A stretch of DNA of 64,000 nt, taken from NCBI GenBank assembly GCA_026545765.1, contig CM048842.1:22904667-22968666 (forward strand), given 5' to 3'. The notes beneath the pieces were generated by a model that was given only the letters and a program-made list of their open reading frames with translations, had not been told where the DNA came from and did no database searches. Positions within the stretch are counted from its first letter, which is position 1. Every line of letters starts with the position of its first letter. Origin of the DNA: Plantago major (taxonomy: Eukaryota > Streptophyta > Magnoliopsida > Lamiales > Plantaginaceae). A program made the position numbers and the translations under genes. Of the stretch, positions 21,243 through 33,078 are shown in pieces.

Positions 21243-24200
21243 GTGTCCTGTTGTGTGCAAAATGCTTCCTGGACTAAAGCACAATGGCTATTTGATAGTG
21301 GATGCGGAAAGCACATGACAGGAGACAAAGCAAATCTGGTCGATTACAAAGCTTGCAACACAGGACCAGATATCAGATTTGCTGGAGGAGAATTAAATCC
21401 CTCTCTAGGATTTGGCAACGTCAAATTGGGGACTTTAACAATCACTGACGTATTACATGTTAAGGATTTGAAATATAATCTATTTAGCATGAGCCAGTTT
21501 GCAGACAAGGGTTTTACTATAAAATTCAAAGCTAAATACTGCAAACTAATTGACAATGAGTCAAAGCAGACAATCTTAGTTGGTCGGCGGAAAGGCAGTC
21601 TTTATGTTGCCGATTGGGCATCTGCCACAACTGAAGAATGTCTCATGGTGAGTCAATCTGGTCACACAGAAGAGCACTGGTTATGGCACAAAAGAATGAG
21701 TCACTTGAACTTCAAAACTCTGAACAGACTTGCCAAGAAAGAGTTAGTGGTTGGCCTTCCCAGAACATCTTTCAGAAAGGATGGTATCTGTTCTGCCTGT
21801 CAGATGGGGAAACAATCTAAGATCTCTTTCAAGTCCAAAATCAGACACTCTAGTGTTAGACCACTGCAACTTTTACATGGATCTTTTGAATCATCAGTAA
21901 CTAGTTGCGCATGAAAGAAGTATGGTCTGGTTGTTGTAGATGACTTCTCAAGATTCACTTGGGTTGTCTTTCTGAAACACAAATCTGATGCCAGGGTGGA
22001 GATACCAAACTTGCTGAAAAAGCTTGAAGTCATGAAAAATGACAAGGTATCTGCAATCAGAACAGACCATGGTACTGAGTTTGTCAACCAGTACATAAAG
22101 GAGTTTTGTACCTGCAAAGGTATACAACACCAACTTTCCTCTGTAAGAACTCCTCAACAAAATGGTGTTGCAGAAAGGAAAAACAGAACCCTTAAAGAAG
22201 CTGCAAGGACAATGCTAGCTGACACTGAAATAAGTGAAATTTATTGGGTTGAAGCTGTAAACACAGCTTTCTACACTCAGAACAGATGTTTGATAAACAA
22301 ACACCATGACAAGACCCCTATGAAATCTTGGTTGGTAGACCCCCTAATATCAAACATCTGAGAGTATTTGGTTGTAAATGTTTTGTTCTAAACAATGGGA
22401 AAGATTATCTGAGAACATTTCAACCAAAGGCAGATGAAGGTGTTTTTCTTGGTTATTCCACAAATAGCAAAGCCTACAGAGTTTACAACAAAAGAACAAA
22501 GAAAATTGAAGAATCAATTCATGTTGTATTCTATGAAGGAAATAAGAAAACACCTCCTAATGATGAACTCTCAGAAAGGTTCAAAGAACTATTACTGAGG
22601 GATTCTAAAGAAGAATCCTCAGAAAGGAGAAACATCAAGATGACTCTGACGTAGAAAAGCTTGATATGCCTAGTAACAACAAGATGACTCACAGACATGA
22701 TGAGGAATTTCCTATGAGTTTTCCAGAAATGGAACAGGTTACTGAGAACCTTCATCGTGAAGAGGTATCTGAAAATAAGACTGCTGAAATGCAAGTTCCA
22801 GATATCTCTAACACTGAAAAAGTGTCAGATATCCATGACATTTCCCATATGTCAGATATCTCAGATACTGAAAAAGTATCAAATCATAATCTTAGTGATT
22901 CACATTCAAATCACTTGGATATTGATCCTACTAGCACTAAACCTATGATGAGATGGATCAAAGATCATCCTGCAAAGGATGTAATTGGACCAATTAATCA
23001 AGGTGTCAGGACTAGGAGAGCAATAGCTGAAAATGCTAATTCTCTCTTTGGATGTTTCATCTCGAATATTGAACCTAAAAATATAGAAGAAGCATTAGGA
23101 GACCAAGACTGGATCTCTGCAATGCAAGAAGAGTTGGATCAATTTGAGAGAAACAAAGTCTGGAAACTAGTTCCATTTATAGAAGGAATATCTGTGATTG
23201 GAACTAAATGGGTTTTCAGAAACAAGATGAATGAATCTGGTGAAATAACCAGAAACAAAGCAAGATTGGTTGCCAAGGGATTTACCTGCATCAAGGCTTA
23301 GATTTTGATGAGTCATATGCACCTTGCAAGATTGGATGCAATAAGACTCTTTCTAGCCTTCAGACTCATAAAGATTTCAAAGTTTATCAGATGGATGTCA
23401 AAAGTGCATTCTTAAACGGTGAACTTGCAGAAGAAGTTTATGTTGAGCAACCACCTGGCTTTGAAGTTTCCTCAGAAAGTAGAATGGTCTATAAACTACA
23501 GAAAGCTTTGTATGATCGTCACAGCTCCAAGAGCATGGTATGACACTTTGGCCAAGTACCTTCTGGAAAGTGGTTTCAAGAAAGGAGAAGTTGATAAAAC
23601 TTTATTTACCTTAAATCATGACGGGAAACTACTCTTAGTTCAAGTATATGTTGATGACATCATATTTGGATCTAAGGACAAGCAACTTTGTAATGACTTT
23701 GCAAATCTCATGAAAAGCAAGTTTGAGATGAGCATGATGGGAGAAATGAATTATTTTCTAGGATTGCAAGTCAAGCAACTCAATGATGGAATATTCATTA
23801 GTCAAACAAAGTATGCAAAAGATATGCTCGCAAAATTTAATCTTAAGCCTTCTGAAAAGAATGCTAAGATACCTATGAGCATTGGAACCAAAATGACCTA
23901 TACTGAATCAGATAAGAGTGTTGAAGTACATAAGTATAGGAAATTGATAGGTTCACTACTTTACCTCACTGCAAGTAGACCTGATATTCAATACGCCGTT
24001 GGAGTGTGTGCTAGATTTCAGACAAATCCAATGCAAACACACTACAACATTGCTATGAAAATATTAAGGTATGTAAAGGGTACAGTAGATGTAGGATTGT
24101 GGTATCCTAAAGAAAGTGGATTGAGTTTATTTGGTACTCGGGCGCGATTATCTTTGGATCAATCGCTTGATAGGAAAAGCACCTCGTGAACTTGCCGTTT

Positions 24201-24611
24201 AGGTACTAGACTTATCTCATGGTTTAGCAAGAAGCAAAACTCAATTGCAACTTCTACCACAGAGGCTGAATATATTGCTACTGGTTGTTGCGCAACACAA
24301 ATTCTGTGGATACAACAACAACTCAAAGACTATGGACTCGATGAGAAGAAAACTCCCATTTTCTGTGAAACAACACAAGTGCTATTGCGATTACACAGAA
24401 TCCTAAATTTCATGCCAGAACAAAGCACATTGATGTTAGACATCACTTCATCAGAGACCATGTTGAAAAAGGCAATATAGAGATACTCAAGATTGGCACT
24501 GAAGACCAACTTGCAGATATCTTCACTAAGCCACTACAAGAAAGTAGATTCTTAGCCTTAAGACATAGTCTTGGACTGTTGAAATTTAGACATGGCCCAC
24601 TAAGCATTTAA
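21243..24611 (+). pseudogene. Sirevirus pol remnant: protease, integrase, RT, RNase H
   Basis: Domains in order: protease (WLFDSGCGKHMTGDK), GAG-pre-integrase zinc finger (HWLWHKRMSHLNF, CSACQMGK), integrase core with D (VVVDDFSRFTW), D (AIRTDHGTEF) and E (QQNGVAERKNRT), RT N-terminal part (VIGTKWVFRNKMNESGE), RT catalytic YVDD at 23647-23658, and RNase H through KFRHGPLSI and the TAA at 24609-24611. Visible lesions are a TGA at 21912, a frameshift near 22335, a break near 22654, frameshifts near 23295 and 23510, and further breaks around 24180-24370. The order INT before RT fixes it as Ty1/copia. Confidence 0.88.
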
Positions 24612-24704
24612 TGCTGAACTAGCTTTTGCTCACGCCTGCTTGCAAATCACAGATACGTACACACAAAATCAATTTGTATGTATTTGTCTGTTGAGATTCA
24701 ACTG

Positions 24705-24717
24705 CTATATATATAGG
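24705..24717 (+). promoter_or_regulatory. TATA box (CTATATATATAGG) of the post-pol accessory unit
   Basis: It lies 94 bp after the RNase H stop and about 185 bp before the ATG at 24900. A C/T- and A-rich leader without ATG-initiated long frames lies between, including TCTGCAAAACCTTC and CTCTGCAAATC stretches. Position and composition fit a Pol II core promoter driving the accessory ORF. Activity is inferred. Confidence 0.45.
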
Positions 24718-24899
24718 ATTTTGGCATCACTTTTGCCTAATCCGAAAACTCATCTTGCACAAAAATAGCAAATCCTTCTCTTGATTCTCTGCAAAACCTT
24801 CTACAATCTCTGCAAATCAAGATTAAGTTTTTCTGCAAAGAATTACTGAATCAAATCTCTTTCAAACACCAATTTCAAATCCCTACACTATATAAAGAG

Positions 24900-27800
24900 A
24901 TGGCCCCTAAAAGTTCAACCACACTGAAATCTCAATCCTCCACTGGTACTGCTGAAAAGCAAGCACCAGAGTTGGTTATTGTGAACAACCGACTGGTAGG
25001 AGATTTTAATCCTGACCATTGGACTTCAAATCACAGAATGATTTGGGGTGGTGCCATGGTTGAGGAATACCTCACGGCTGGAATAGAGAACCAAGCCGAC
25101 AGAAAGCTAATTCTTGACATGCTTGAAAAGGCACAAATCAAGGGCTTTCTATCTGCTCGCCCTAGTGGAATTTCATCACTCGATGTGTTGGAATTCTACA
25201 ACAACTCCAGGATTATTTCCTGTGTTTCTGAAGGCACTGAAATAGTGTCTGTCAAAACCTCAGTCCAAGGAAGGGAAATCCTTCTGGACTTAACAACTTT
25301 CTGTAAGTTGTTTGAGTTTCAAAATCTTGGAAAGGATTTTGAAATAAACACCAAGGATGATGAACTCCTTGAAGGTGTTAAAGAACTGTACAGTGACGTG
25401 TGTGATCTTGAAAAATCAGATACACCCACTGAGTTCAAGCTTGCTGACATCCGAACCAGACATCTGATGGTTCACTGGGATGTACTGGCTTGCATTCTTC
25501 ACAGATGTTTTGATGGTCTACAAGGAGGTGACGGATAAGCCAAGAACGATGGATCATGATGTTCTTGCTGAATCAACAAGACAAAAGGCTGGAAAACCCT
25601 TTTAACTGGGGAAAGTACGCCTTCATGAAGTTTGTGAAGAAGATTCAAGGCTTCGAGCCTAAGATTGCCAAAGGACTAGCTGAGCCAAAGTAGGCTATGG
25701 TCTGAAGATATGCTACTTGCTGGAAAAGCTTGGCATTGAGCTCAGAGAGACGGCTGAAATAGCAACAGTAACCTACTCTACAAATATGAGTATACAAACT
25801 TGATGAAAAAGGTTACTGGGTCTCAGAAAGGTTCTAAGAAGCGAAAGTCTGAAAAGGTATCTGAAGAAAAGGTTGCGACCAAGAAGCCCAGAACTTCAAG
25901 AAAGAAGTCTGCTGGCAAATCAGAAGACGCACTCAAAGAGGTTGTCGATTCCCAGATATCTGCAGGCATTGCCGATGAACTGATAAAGGCAGATGAAATC
26001 ATCAATGCTGCAAAAGAGTTATCAACTACTGAACAAGTAGACTCAGCAAGAGAAAGTGCTTCCAGAAATATGAAGACTATTACAGAAAGCCTTGCTGATG
26101 AACTCATAAATGCTGCCAAAAGTGGTGAAAAACACCAAGCCCTATCTGCAGAAACCACAGGAATAATGGACCAATCAGTTCCTAATGCTGATGAGAGCTC
26201 TGACGATGAAGATGATGAACTAGTCATCTCTCAAGTCCTAGAAAGAACAAAGAGGGCTAAGGTTATCTTAAAGAATCGGTGATAAGGTATCTGAAGAAGA
26301 ACCTACACCACAGGTTGCTGAACCTATAGCAAAGGTTGTTGGTGCAAACACATCATCAGGGAACGTTTCTTATGCACAACTTCAAAAAGCCCTGATGAGT
26401 GGTATTTTAGTATTGGCAGATGCTGATGGAAACGCCACAACTAAAAATCTGGAAGAACATTCTACTGATCAATCCTCTGCTTCCAAACAACCACAACAAC
26501 CACAATCACAACAACCACAACAGCCACAAGTGGTTGATGAAATGGTAAATGAACTCCATTTTGAATTACCAACAATACAGTATGCTGAAGAAAATCCTGC
26601 AAAAGAGCAGGTTCCCCAACTCAATGAGAGGGATCAAACTGAGACATCTACTCAGAATGATCAACCATGGGAGGCAACTGAGTTGCATACTCAGGAAAGG
26701 TGTGAAGTACCAGAAACTTCAAGCAAAGAAACTGCACTGGGACAAGAAGACCTAAGTATAGAAAGGTCACAAGTTCCAGAGACCAATCACCAAACTACTC
26801 GGTAGTCAATGGTTTAACTCTTATCTTGTGAAAACTTTTATGCTTATACATCTTGTTACTCATAAAATTTCTTTGTTACAGGCTGAGATAGAAACACAAA
26901 AACAAGAGGAAGCTGAAAAGCTTACCTCAGAAACTGAGAAGGAGGTTCCCTCAACCTCGCCTCTTAAGATATCTGAGCCTGTGCCACAGGTAATAATGGA
27001 TTCTTAAGATAAAACTTCTTCAGTTATAAGTTTATGTGCTTAATCATTAAAATAAATGTTTCTAACAGGCTCCAACTGAGAAAGAGGAAGATAAAGCGAA
27101 ATGCGAAGAAAACCGAGCAAGCAAGGTTTCAAGAACGAATCATTGAGCCTTCCAAGATGAAGGTATATGAAAATCAATGATAAATATTCTTCACCTTGGG
27201 TTAACTAAAATCTTCTCTAAATTATTCAATGCTTTCTACTCACAGGCTCACTCGAGTAGAAGTGCAAGGGACGAGTTGTGACATCCCACACTCTATGGAA
27301 ATTGATGAGGCATCAAGGCCTTCATCACAAGAAAAGATTCCAGATCCACAAGTCTCACGAGACAAGTATCTGAGCCTCCCATGGAGGTAATTGACCTCTC
27401 AGATATCTGACTTGTCACTTAAAGTTTTCTTGATAAAATTTCCTAAGTATTGTGATAATGTTAATTCTCAGGTTCAAGAAAGAAAGGTTGATGAGGACCA
27501 GACTTCCAAGTCTCCGCCTCACAACAAGATATCTGAGACACCAATTGTCTCAGTAGAACAAGTCTCTGAGCCTGAAGTACTTACTCAGGTAACTCAGAAA
27601 CTAAACTACACTTCTCCTCAGATATCTATAAAAGTTTTGAAGCTCACTCAAAACTCTTTCTTTCAGGCTCAAACAAGTGCCGAGCAGGCTCCCAAAGTTG
27701 AGACAAGGGACCTACTTCCCTTCTTCAAAGCTCACACCTTGCCAAAGCACATTAAATGCTTCAAGAAATGGCAAAGGTTAAGGTGCTCTTATGTCTCTGA

Positions 27801-30480
27801 AATATTGAGAATCACAGATCAACCAAACAGACGAGCACGAGCTCTTGACTTGGAGACATACATCCATGCAATGTTCCCGACCGAACAGTACACAGTTGCG
27901 ACTCTATTGCATAAGGGTTTCTCCAGAGAAGTGGCGCACAGTTTGATACAAGCCTTTGAACAGGCAGATGGTCAGACGAGATTACAAATGGCATTTAAGC
28001 CAGTCCTGCCCCAAACTCTGCAATTTATACCTTCTGAACAAGAAGAGGTTAATGGGCAGAAGATCACTATTCCTGAAGTGATCAATCTTGTATCTGAAGA
28101 TGATGAGGAGGAAGAGATAAACGAAAATGACTTCGATGAACCTCCCACTGACCATCACCAAAAGGATGACACATACAAAAAGGACGATGATGATGCCCCT
28201 GCACCAGGGACCGGAGGAATTTCGCTAAAAAATGATGCCTCATTTTTAAAAGCACCTTGAGAAGACTTCACAGAAATCTCCGTCTCCATCTCCTCAGAAA
28301 TCTACTCATCCATCTTCTAACCAACACCCAGTTACTACTGAACAAGTAGTTGAGCTTTCTGAAGAAACCAATCAGAAAATATTAAACACTCAAACCAGAT
28401 CTGCTCAACTCAGACAACTGTTGGAAGAAGAACAACAGCTCCATCTTCAACTGGAAGATCAAATAGCTAAATTCAGAGACAAGCTTGATCAACTATAAGA
28501 TCAATACGTACAAGAAATGATTGCTTACTCTGAGGTTAAAGAGCTACGGGATGCTGTGCAAGATATCACCAAAGAACTCGATACTGAAGAATTATCTGAA
28601 GTCAAGCATGATGCTAAGGCTGCATCATCTTCAAAAGAAGTACCATCCTCCTCCCAGAAAGGGAAGAAACCAATCTCTGAGATGGTTGCTGGACTCGATA
28701 CAATCGATGAAAATGTCCAAGAGGATGAAGATCCTGGTGATTACTCGGATGATGAAGAAGACAAGACTTTGGCGAGCACGCAATGAACATTTAGCGGTTT
28801 CTCACTTGAAAAGGAAGCGATTGCTCCTACAATATTCGTGAAAGCCAAATGTCCACTCCAATGAATACATGAACAGGTACCAAGTACTATCTCATCTAAA
28901 CAAGGAGATGTCTTCACAGAACAAGGAAGTAATTGCCTCCGTCCCCTCTGAAATGAAAAATTTCACTGAGCTCATCACTCAGAGAACAACTAGCATAGTC
29001 ATTGCTCAGAAGATCCAGGAATGATAAGGGACGATGATCGTCTTTAGTGAAAAAGCTTTCCAAGAGGCAAGTTACACTGGAAAAGCGAGATGCCATCCTA
29101 GGCCCATTGGCAAGAGCTCACGATAAGGACAATAGACTTATCAAGCAAAATCAGAGCTCAAAGAACTTCGAAGTTGGTCACTGCCTATAATTATTTACAA
29201 GGGCACTTTAACTCTCTCTCAGATTCCTTTATGAGACTGAGTCAGCCAACAATGACTAAGGGGGAAAGAGTGTACAAATCTGGACCTCAAAGTCAGGGGT
29301 AATGGGAAGAAGGAGAAGAAAACAAGAAGAAATCTGGAGCTGGTGCGGCTCAGAAAGGAAGAAGAAACATGAAAACTTCCCAGCCACCACTCAGATTCAA
29401 TGAACCCTCGTCATGCCAAGCTGCTTTGCAAATAGTAGCTGCTTCTCAGAAACCTACTGAAAGAACTAAAATGATAACAAGGGCCATGGCACAGAAACCT
29501 CCAAGGAGTACCAAGGCTCCAAGGAGAAGACAAGTTAAAGGGATTGATGAATCTTCTGAAGAAGAAGAAGAAGAAGGTCAAATCAAGTCCCTGGGCAATG
29601 AAGAAGGCTGTAAAACTCTCACAAGATTAAATCTTGATGATGATGAGGAAACTGATGAAGATGAAGCTCATCTTCACAAGAAAAGGAAAATTGAAAGCCT
29701 AACTGAGCCCGTAGCTGCAAAGCCCCTAGCAGCTAAAACACCCTCTGGAAATACCAAGTCTATCCAGGGTGGTTCTTCAAGCAACAACCCCAAAGAGAAT
29801 TCAAGACAGAGAAGGAATGATCGAGAGTCGAGCAAAGACAAAGTCAACTTTCACTCGAGGCGAAGAAGCCAAAATAGAGTATGTGAAGTATGACAATGAT
29901 TCCTTCCTCTCTGGTGCATCAATCAGAAAAATGGCTATTGGATTCTGGAACTTAAGCATCTATTGGTAAATTCAAGATTTCCAGAACCAATCCATAAACA
30001 ACTTATGGCATGGAGAAAAGATAAGCCAACCTTGATCAACACCAATCACATTAAAGCCTGGTTGGATTTTGAAGTTGTCAGAGAATCAAGCCATGAGAAA
30101 GGACCTCTCGATGAATGTCCATATGGAAAGCCGATGATGATGTGCAATCAATATCACAGAATAGGCACAAGAGCAAGACTCAGAGAACCCATGAATCGTT
30201 CTATCTAGCAAGATCAATACAAGGGTGACATCGGATATCGAGGATTATCTACGAATACTTCAAACTTTCAGATATCAGAATAGAGCATGCCTGGAAGTGG
30301 GGAAAGTATCTGTGGGTCAAACATTTTGTCAAGAAAAATCCTACCAAAACCTATAAAGAAGTATGTGGATTTGCCAGAGACACTGAGATGCTCGTCAGAA
30401 CACTTCTCTATGATTATTCTGATGACATCAAAAGGTTTGGAGATAGGAAATTTGCAGACTGATCCACAAAAATACTGTTG
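24900..30480 (+). pseudogene. Post-pol accessory gene region (envelope position), decayed, with short introns
   Basis: The ATG at 24900 opens a 212-codon frame (MAPKSSTTLKSQSSTG; LDVLEFYNNSRIISCVSEGT; LLDLTTFCKLFEFQNLGKDFE). It resembles the plant 'putative transposon protein' domain found in retroelement accessory ORFs. After a frameshift near 25536, homologous-looking text continues (NPFNWGKYAFMKFVKKIQGF). Then come long charged segments: K/S-rich (25800-26282), Gln/Glu-rich (26395-26805), a run of short exons (26882-27666), and further acidic or basic frames to 30480. No transmembrane helix or signal peptide is evident. Sireviruses often carry an 'env-like' ORF here, but envelope function is not shown by this sequence. 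Confidence 0.6.
26801..27666 (+). other. Cluster of five short phase-0 introns in the accessory gene
   Basis: Introns: about 26801-26881 (donor damaged), 26990-27068, 27163-27245, 27387-27471, 27589-27666, that is 78-85 bp each. Donors read CAG|GTAATA, AAG|GTATAT, GAG|GTAATT and CAG|GTAACT; acceptors read ACAG|GCT, ACAG|GCT, ACAG|GCT, TCAG|GTT and TCAG|GCT. The exons between are about 94-141 bp; 26882-26989 and 27472-27588 are clean phase-0 exons (36 and 39 codons). Exon ends share a (S)EP-type phrase (KISEPVPQ, VSEPEVLTQ), so the exon-intron unit seems tandemly duplicated. The last intron is itself open. Confidence 0.65.
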
Positions 30481-30834
30481 AAGACTTGAAGAGTTTGAAG
30501 ACTTGAAGACTAGTTTATTAGGATGTTTACTTGGAGCTTGGTTACTCCTGTTGTCCTAATTTACTATGTAGTTTTTGTATTTTTGCTGACTGAGCCAAAC
30601 TTGTTCTATGTATTGAAGTTATCTGTAATCTCTCTTTATAACTTATCTGAAGAACTTACTCTCAGATAGTATTCTATAAAAGATAACTTGTCAGCAAAGA
30701 TCACACCTTGTGATTTGGTTGATGTTTACTTTCTGCACTTAATTAAATAAATTGAAGATCTTAAGAAAATATTAAGTGTTGGATTGTTCACTCATCCAGA
30801 TTTGTAATAGGTTAGATAGTCATCGTTGACTGAT

Positions 30835-30850
30835 CAAAAAGGGGGAAATT
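30835..30850 (+). other. Polypurine tract
   Basis: AAAAAGGGGGAAATT directly abuts the TGTTGG start of the 3' LTR, where plus-strand priming occurs in LTR retrotransposons. Confidence 0.7.
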
Positions 30851-32567
30851 TGTTGGGAAATTTGTTGGGAAATTTGTTAGGAAATTTGTTAGATATTTTG
30901 TTAGAAATATCTGTTTAGATTTTGATCAGCAACATGATGACTTATCTTAGTCTCAGAAAGGTGATTAGTACTCTTGGTTCACTTGAACATTGTAAAATAG
31001 GAAACTCACTAAGTATGATAGTCTAGCTAATCTTGTATAGGATGTTAGGTCTCAAAATGTAATTTTTATTTTATGAAGAGAAGACCAAGAAGAAGACATC
31101 CAAGCAGAACAAGCTCAACGACATTGAAGACTTGAAGAAGCGCACAAGATTATCAAATGTTTTCAGATACCTTAGCCAGATATCTTGAAGACACGAATAG
31201 TTTTAAACAAACTGTGTCACAAGAGATATCTGAGAAATAAAAGACCTATCTGAAAACAAGGAAAGTGTCCACAGATATCTATTCTCAGATACCTTGAGCA
31301 TTAACCACATTTCTGAAAAAGAAATATATATATTGCAAACAAAGTTGTTTCAATAAAAGTGGTATCTGAAGATTGAAGATAAGGACGTGCAAAGAATCAG
31401 ATAACACTAGTCTCTGATACAAAGCATAGTTACTGGCACTCTGAGGACAAAAGTATAGTACAATGCATTTAATGCACGACAGAGATGTCGAATAAAAAAG
31501 CAACTTCCAAGAAGAAGACAAAACTCACTAAGATTATACACAGATATCAATAGTTCGAATTTGAGCCTAACGGATACTATTCAAACGGTACTCAAATTCA
31601 TCTATAAATATCAACACTTAGACTGCTTGAAGAGACACACAATGCACCTTGAAGCGCATAAAAGCATTGAACATCTTACTCTCTCAAAGCAACTTACTTA
31701 TCCTCAAAGCTTTCTGTTGCGACCAAAGCTTTTGATCTTGAGTAACACTGAAGTTCTAAGTGTCCTGATCCTAAACAAGCACAACTATCTGTGAAAGAGT
31801 TGAAACGAAAGATCAAGTATCTGAGATTCATTCTCTTGAACATTTATCTAAGACTTGGGTCAAGAAAAGAACAAGATACCATACATTGAAAAGTGTATTA
31901 AGTATACTTGATTCACAGAGCTATCTGAATAACTGAATAAGTTATTAAGGAAGCTCATCTGACAACTCAAACCAAAACCAACACCATAACTGGCGTGGAG
32001 TACAGGAAGTACTTAGTTTGAAAAATCAGGGAATAACTCCAAGGTTACCGGAGTATAGGAAGTACTTGATTTGGGAAACTAAGGAATAACTCCAAGGTTA
32101 TTGAGTATAGGAAGTACTTAGCTTGGGAAGCTAGGGAATAACTCAAAGGTTTCTGAGTACATGAAGTACTTGGCTGTGAAAGTCGGGGAACAACTCAGGG
32201 GGAACATTTGGTTGGGGAACCAATTGTTTAAGAATCTTAGAATAGGATTTTTGTAAGGAGAACTCAATTATCTATTCTAGTGAATTCTAGGTCTCTGGTA
32301 GACCGAAGTGGATTAATTGGAGGATTACGCCACCTCTAGATACCACTATACTTGCTGTGTTATTTACCTTTCTGTATTTACATTTCAGCAACACACACAC
32401 ACTTTAACTGTTTCTGCACTTATCTTTATTAAGTCTTCCGCGCTCTGATTCTAAGTATCAGATATCTATTCAGATATCTGAGAAATAGTTTTTATCGACA
32501 AAAGTTTTAAAAGACTATTCACCCCCCCTCCCCCTAGTCTTTTACTTTGCCGTTATCTGGACCAACA
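30851..32567 (+). repeat. 3' LTR of the Sirevirus-like element
   Basis: 1717 bp, nearly identical to the 5' LTR. Differences are mostly single-base changes and small indels, including one fewer 12-bp unit at the start and a longer C-run near 32521. Confidence 0.9.
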
Positions 32568-32949
32568 GTACGATTTTCAATGTTTTTTCGCCATGTTTCA
32601 ACTCTATTCAAGCTTCTTAAGAAATATCGGTGACGATCTCGTCAATTTTCCGTCAAACATGGAGTCTCAGATGTTTTCGGCAGAAAAGCTGAAAGAGAGA
32701 GAAAATCGAGCTGAAAGAGAGAGAAAAGCGTGATGAAGATGGTAAAATGAGCTGAAAATGGTAAAATTAGCTAAAAGATGATAAATTTCTTTATTTATAC
32801 TTGACCCATTTTTAATGAATCCGGGTCAAAAGATTCGCGAAAAACCATCATAAACCAAGTCGAGAAAAAAATGTATAATTGTCTAAGTTTAACGTTTGTA
32901 GGGGACTTTCGGGACTCTCCTATATATAGGGGTCTCTCGCAAAACGTAC
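32568..32949 (+). mobile_element. 3' part of a TTGTCTAG-family MULE, copy 4
   Basis: From about 32806 (CTTGACCCATTTTTAATGAA) to about 32949 it is nearly identical to the 3' ends of copies 1 and 3, including CGGGACTCTCCTATATATAG and CTCTCGCAAAACG. The preceding 240 bp hold an antisense leader-like stretch with GAAAGAGAGAGAAAA repeats and a minus-strand TATAAATAAAG. The Sirevirus inserted into or beside it; the left end is not resolved. Confidence 0.6.
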
Positions 32950-32951
32950 TA

Positions 32952-33078
32952 CTAAATCATTATTAGATTATTTGACATACGACTTTAACATACTAGATTT
33001 TAAAAGACGGTTAATATATGGATATTAAATCGATTTTATGTGAGTAGAATAGTGACTTCAAAGAGTTTTTTTAGTTGT
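32952..33078 (+). repeat. About 125-bp direct repeat, right copy
   Basis: Matches 16441-16563 (GACATACGACTTTAACATAC, AGATTTTAAAAGA, ACTTCAAAGAGTTTTT) with scattered substitutions. It directly follows the MULE 3' end. See the left copy. Confidence 0.7.

Larger units (their letters stand above)
16911..32567 (+). mobile_element. 15.7-kb Sirevirus/Maximus-like Ty1/copia retrotransposon
   Basis: Two LTRs (16911-18640, 30851-32567), both TGTTGGGAAATT...GGACCAACA, flanked by a perfect 5-bp target duplication GTACG (16906-16910, 32568-32572). A tRNA-Met-type primer site follows the 5' LTR and a purine tract precedes the 3' LTR. Gene order is gag, protease, integrase, RT, RNase H, the copia order. 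A long post-pol region (24612-30850) carries a separate accessory reading region. The very large size, long coiled-coil gag and post-pol ORF suggest the Sirevirus lineage. Coding regions are broken by many frameshifts and stops, while the LTRs remain very similar. Confidence 0.9.

Noticed and set aside
24900..25538. Viral envelope glycoprotein
   Set aside because: Position fits the 'env-like' ORF of Sireviruses, but there is no signal peptide, transmembrane helix or cysteine/glycosylation pattern, so envelope function is not claimed.
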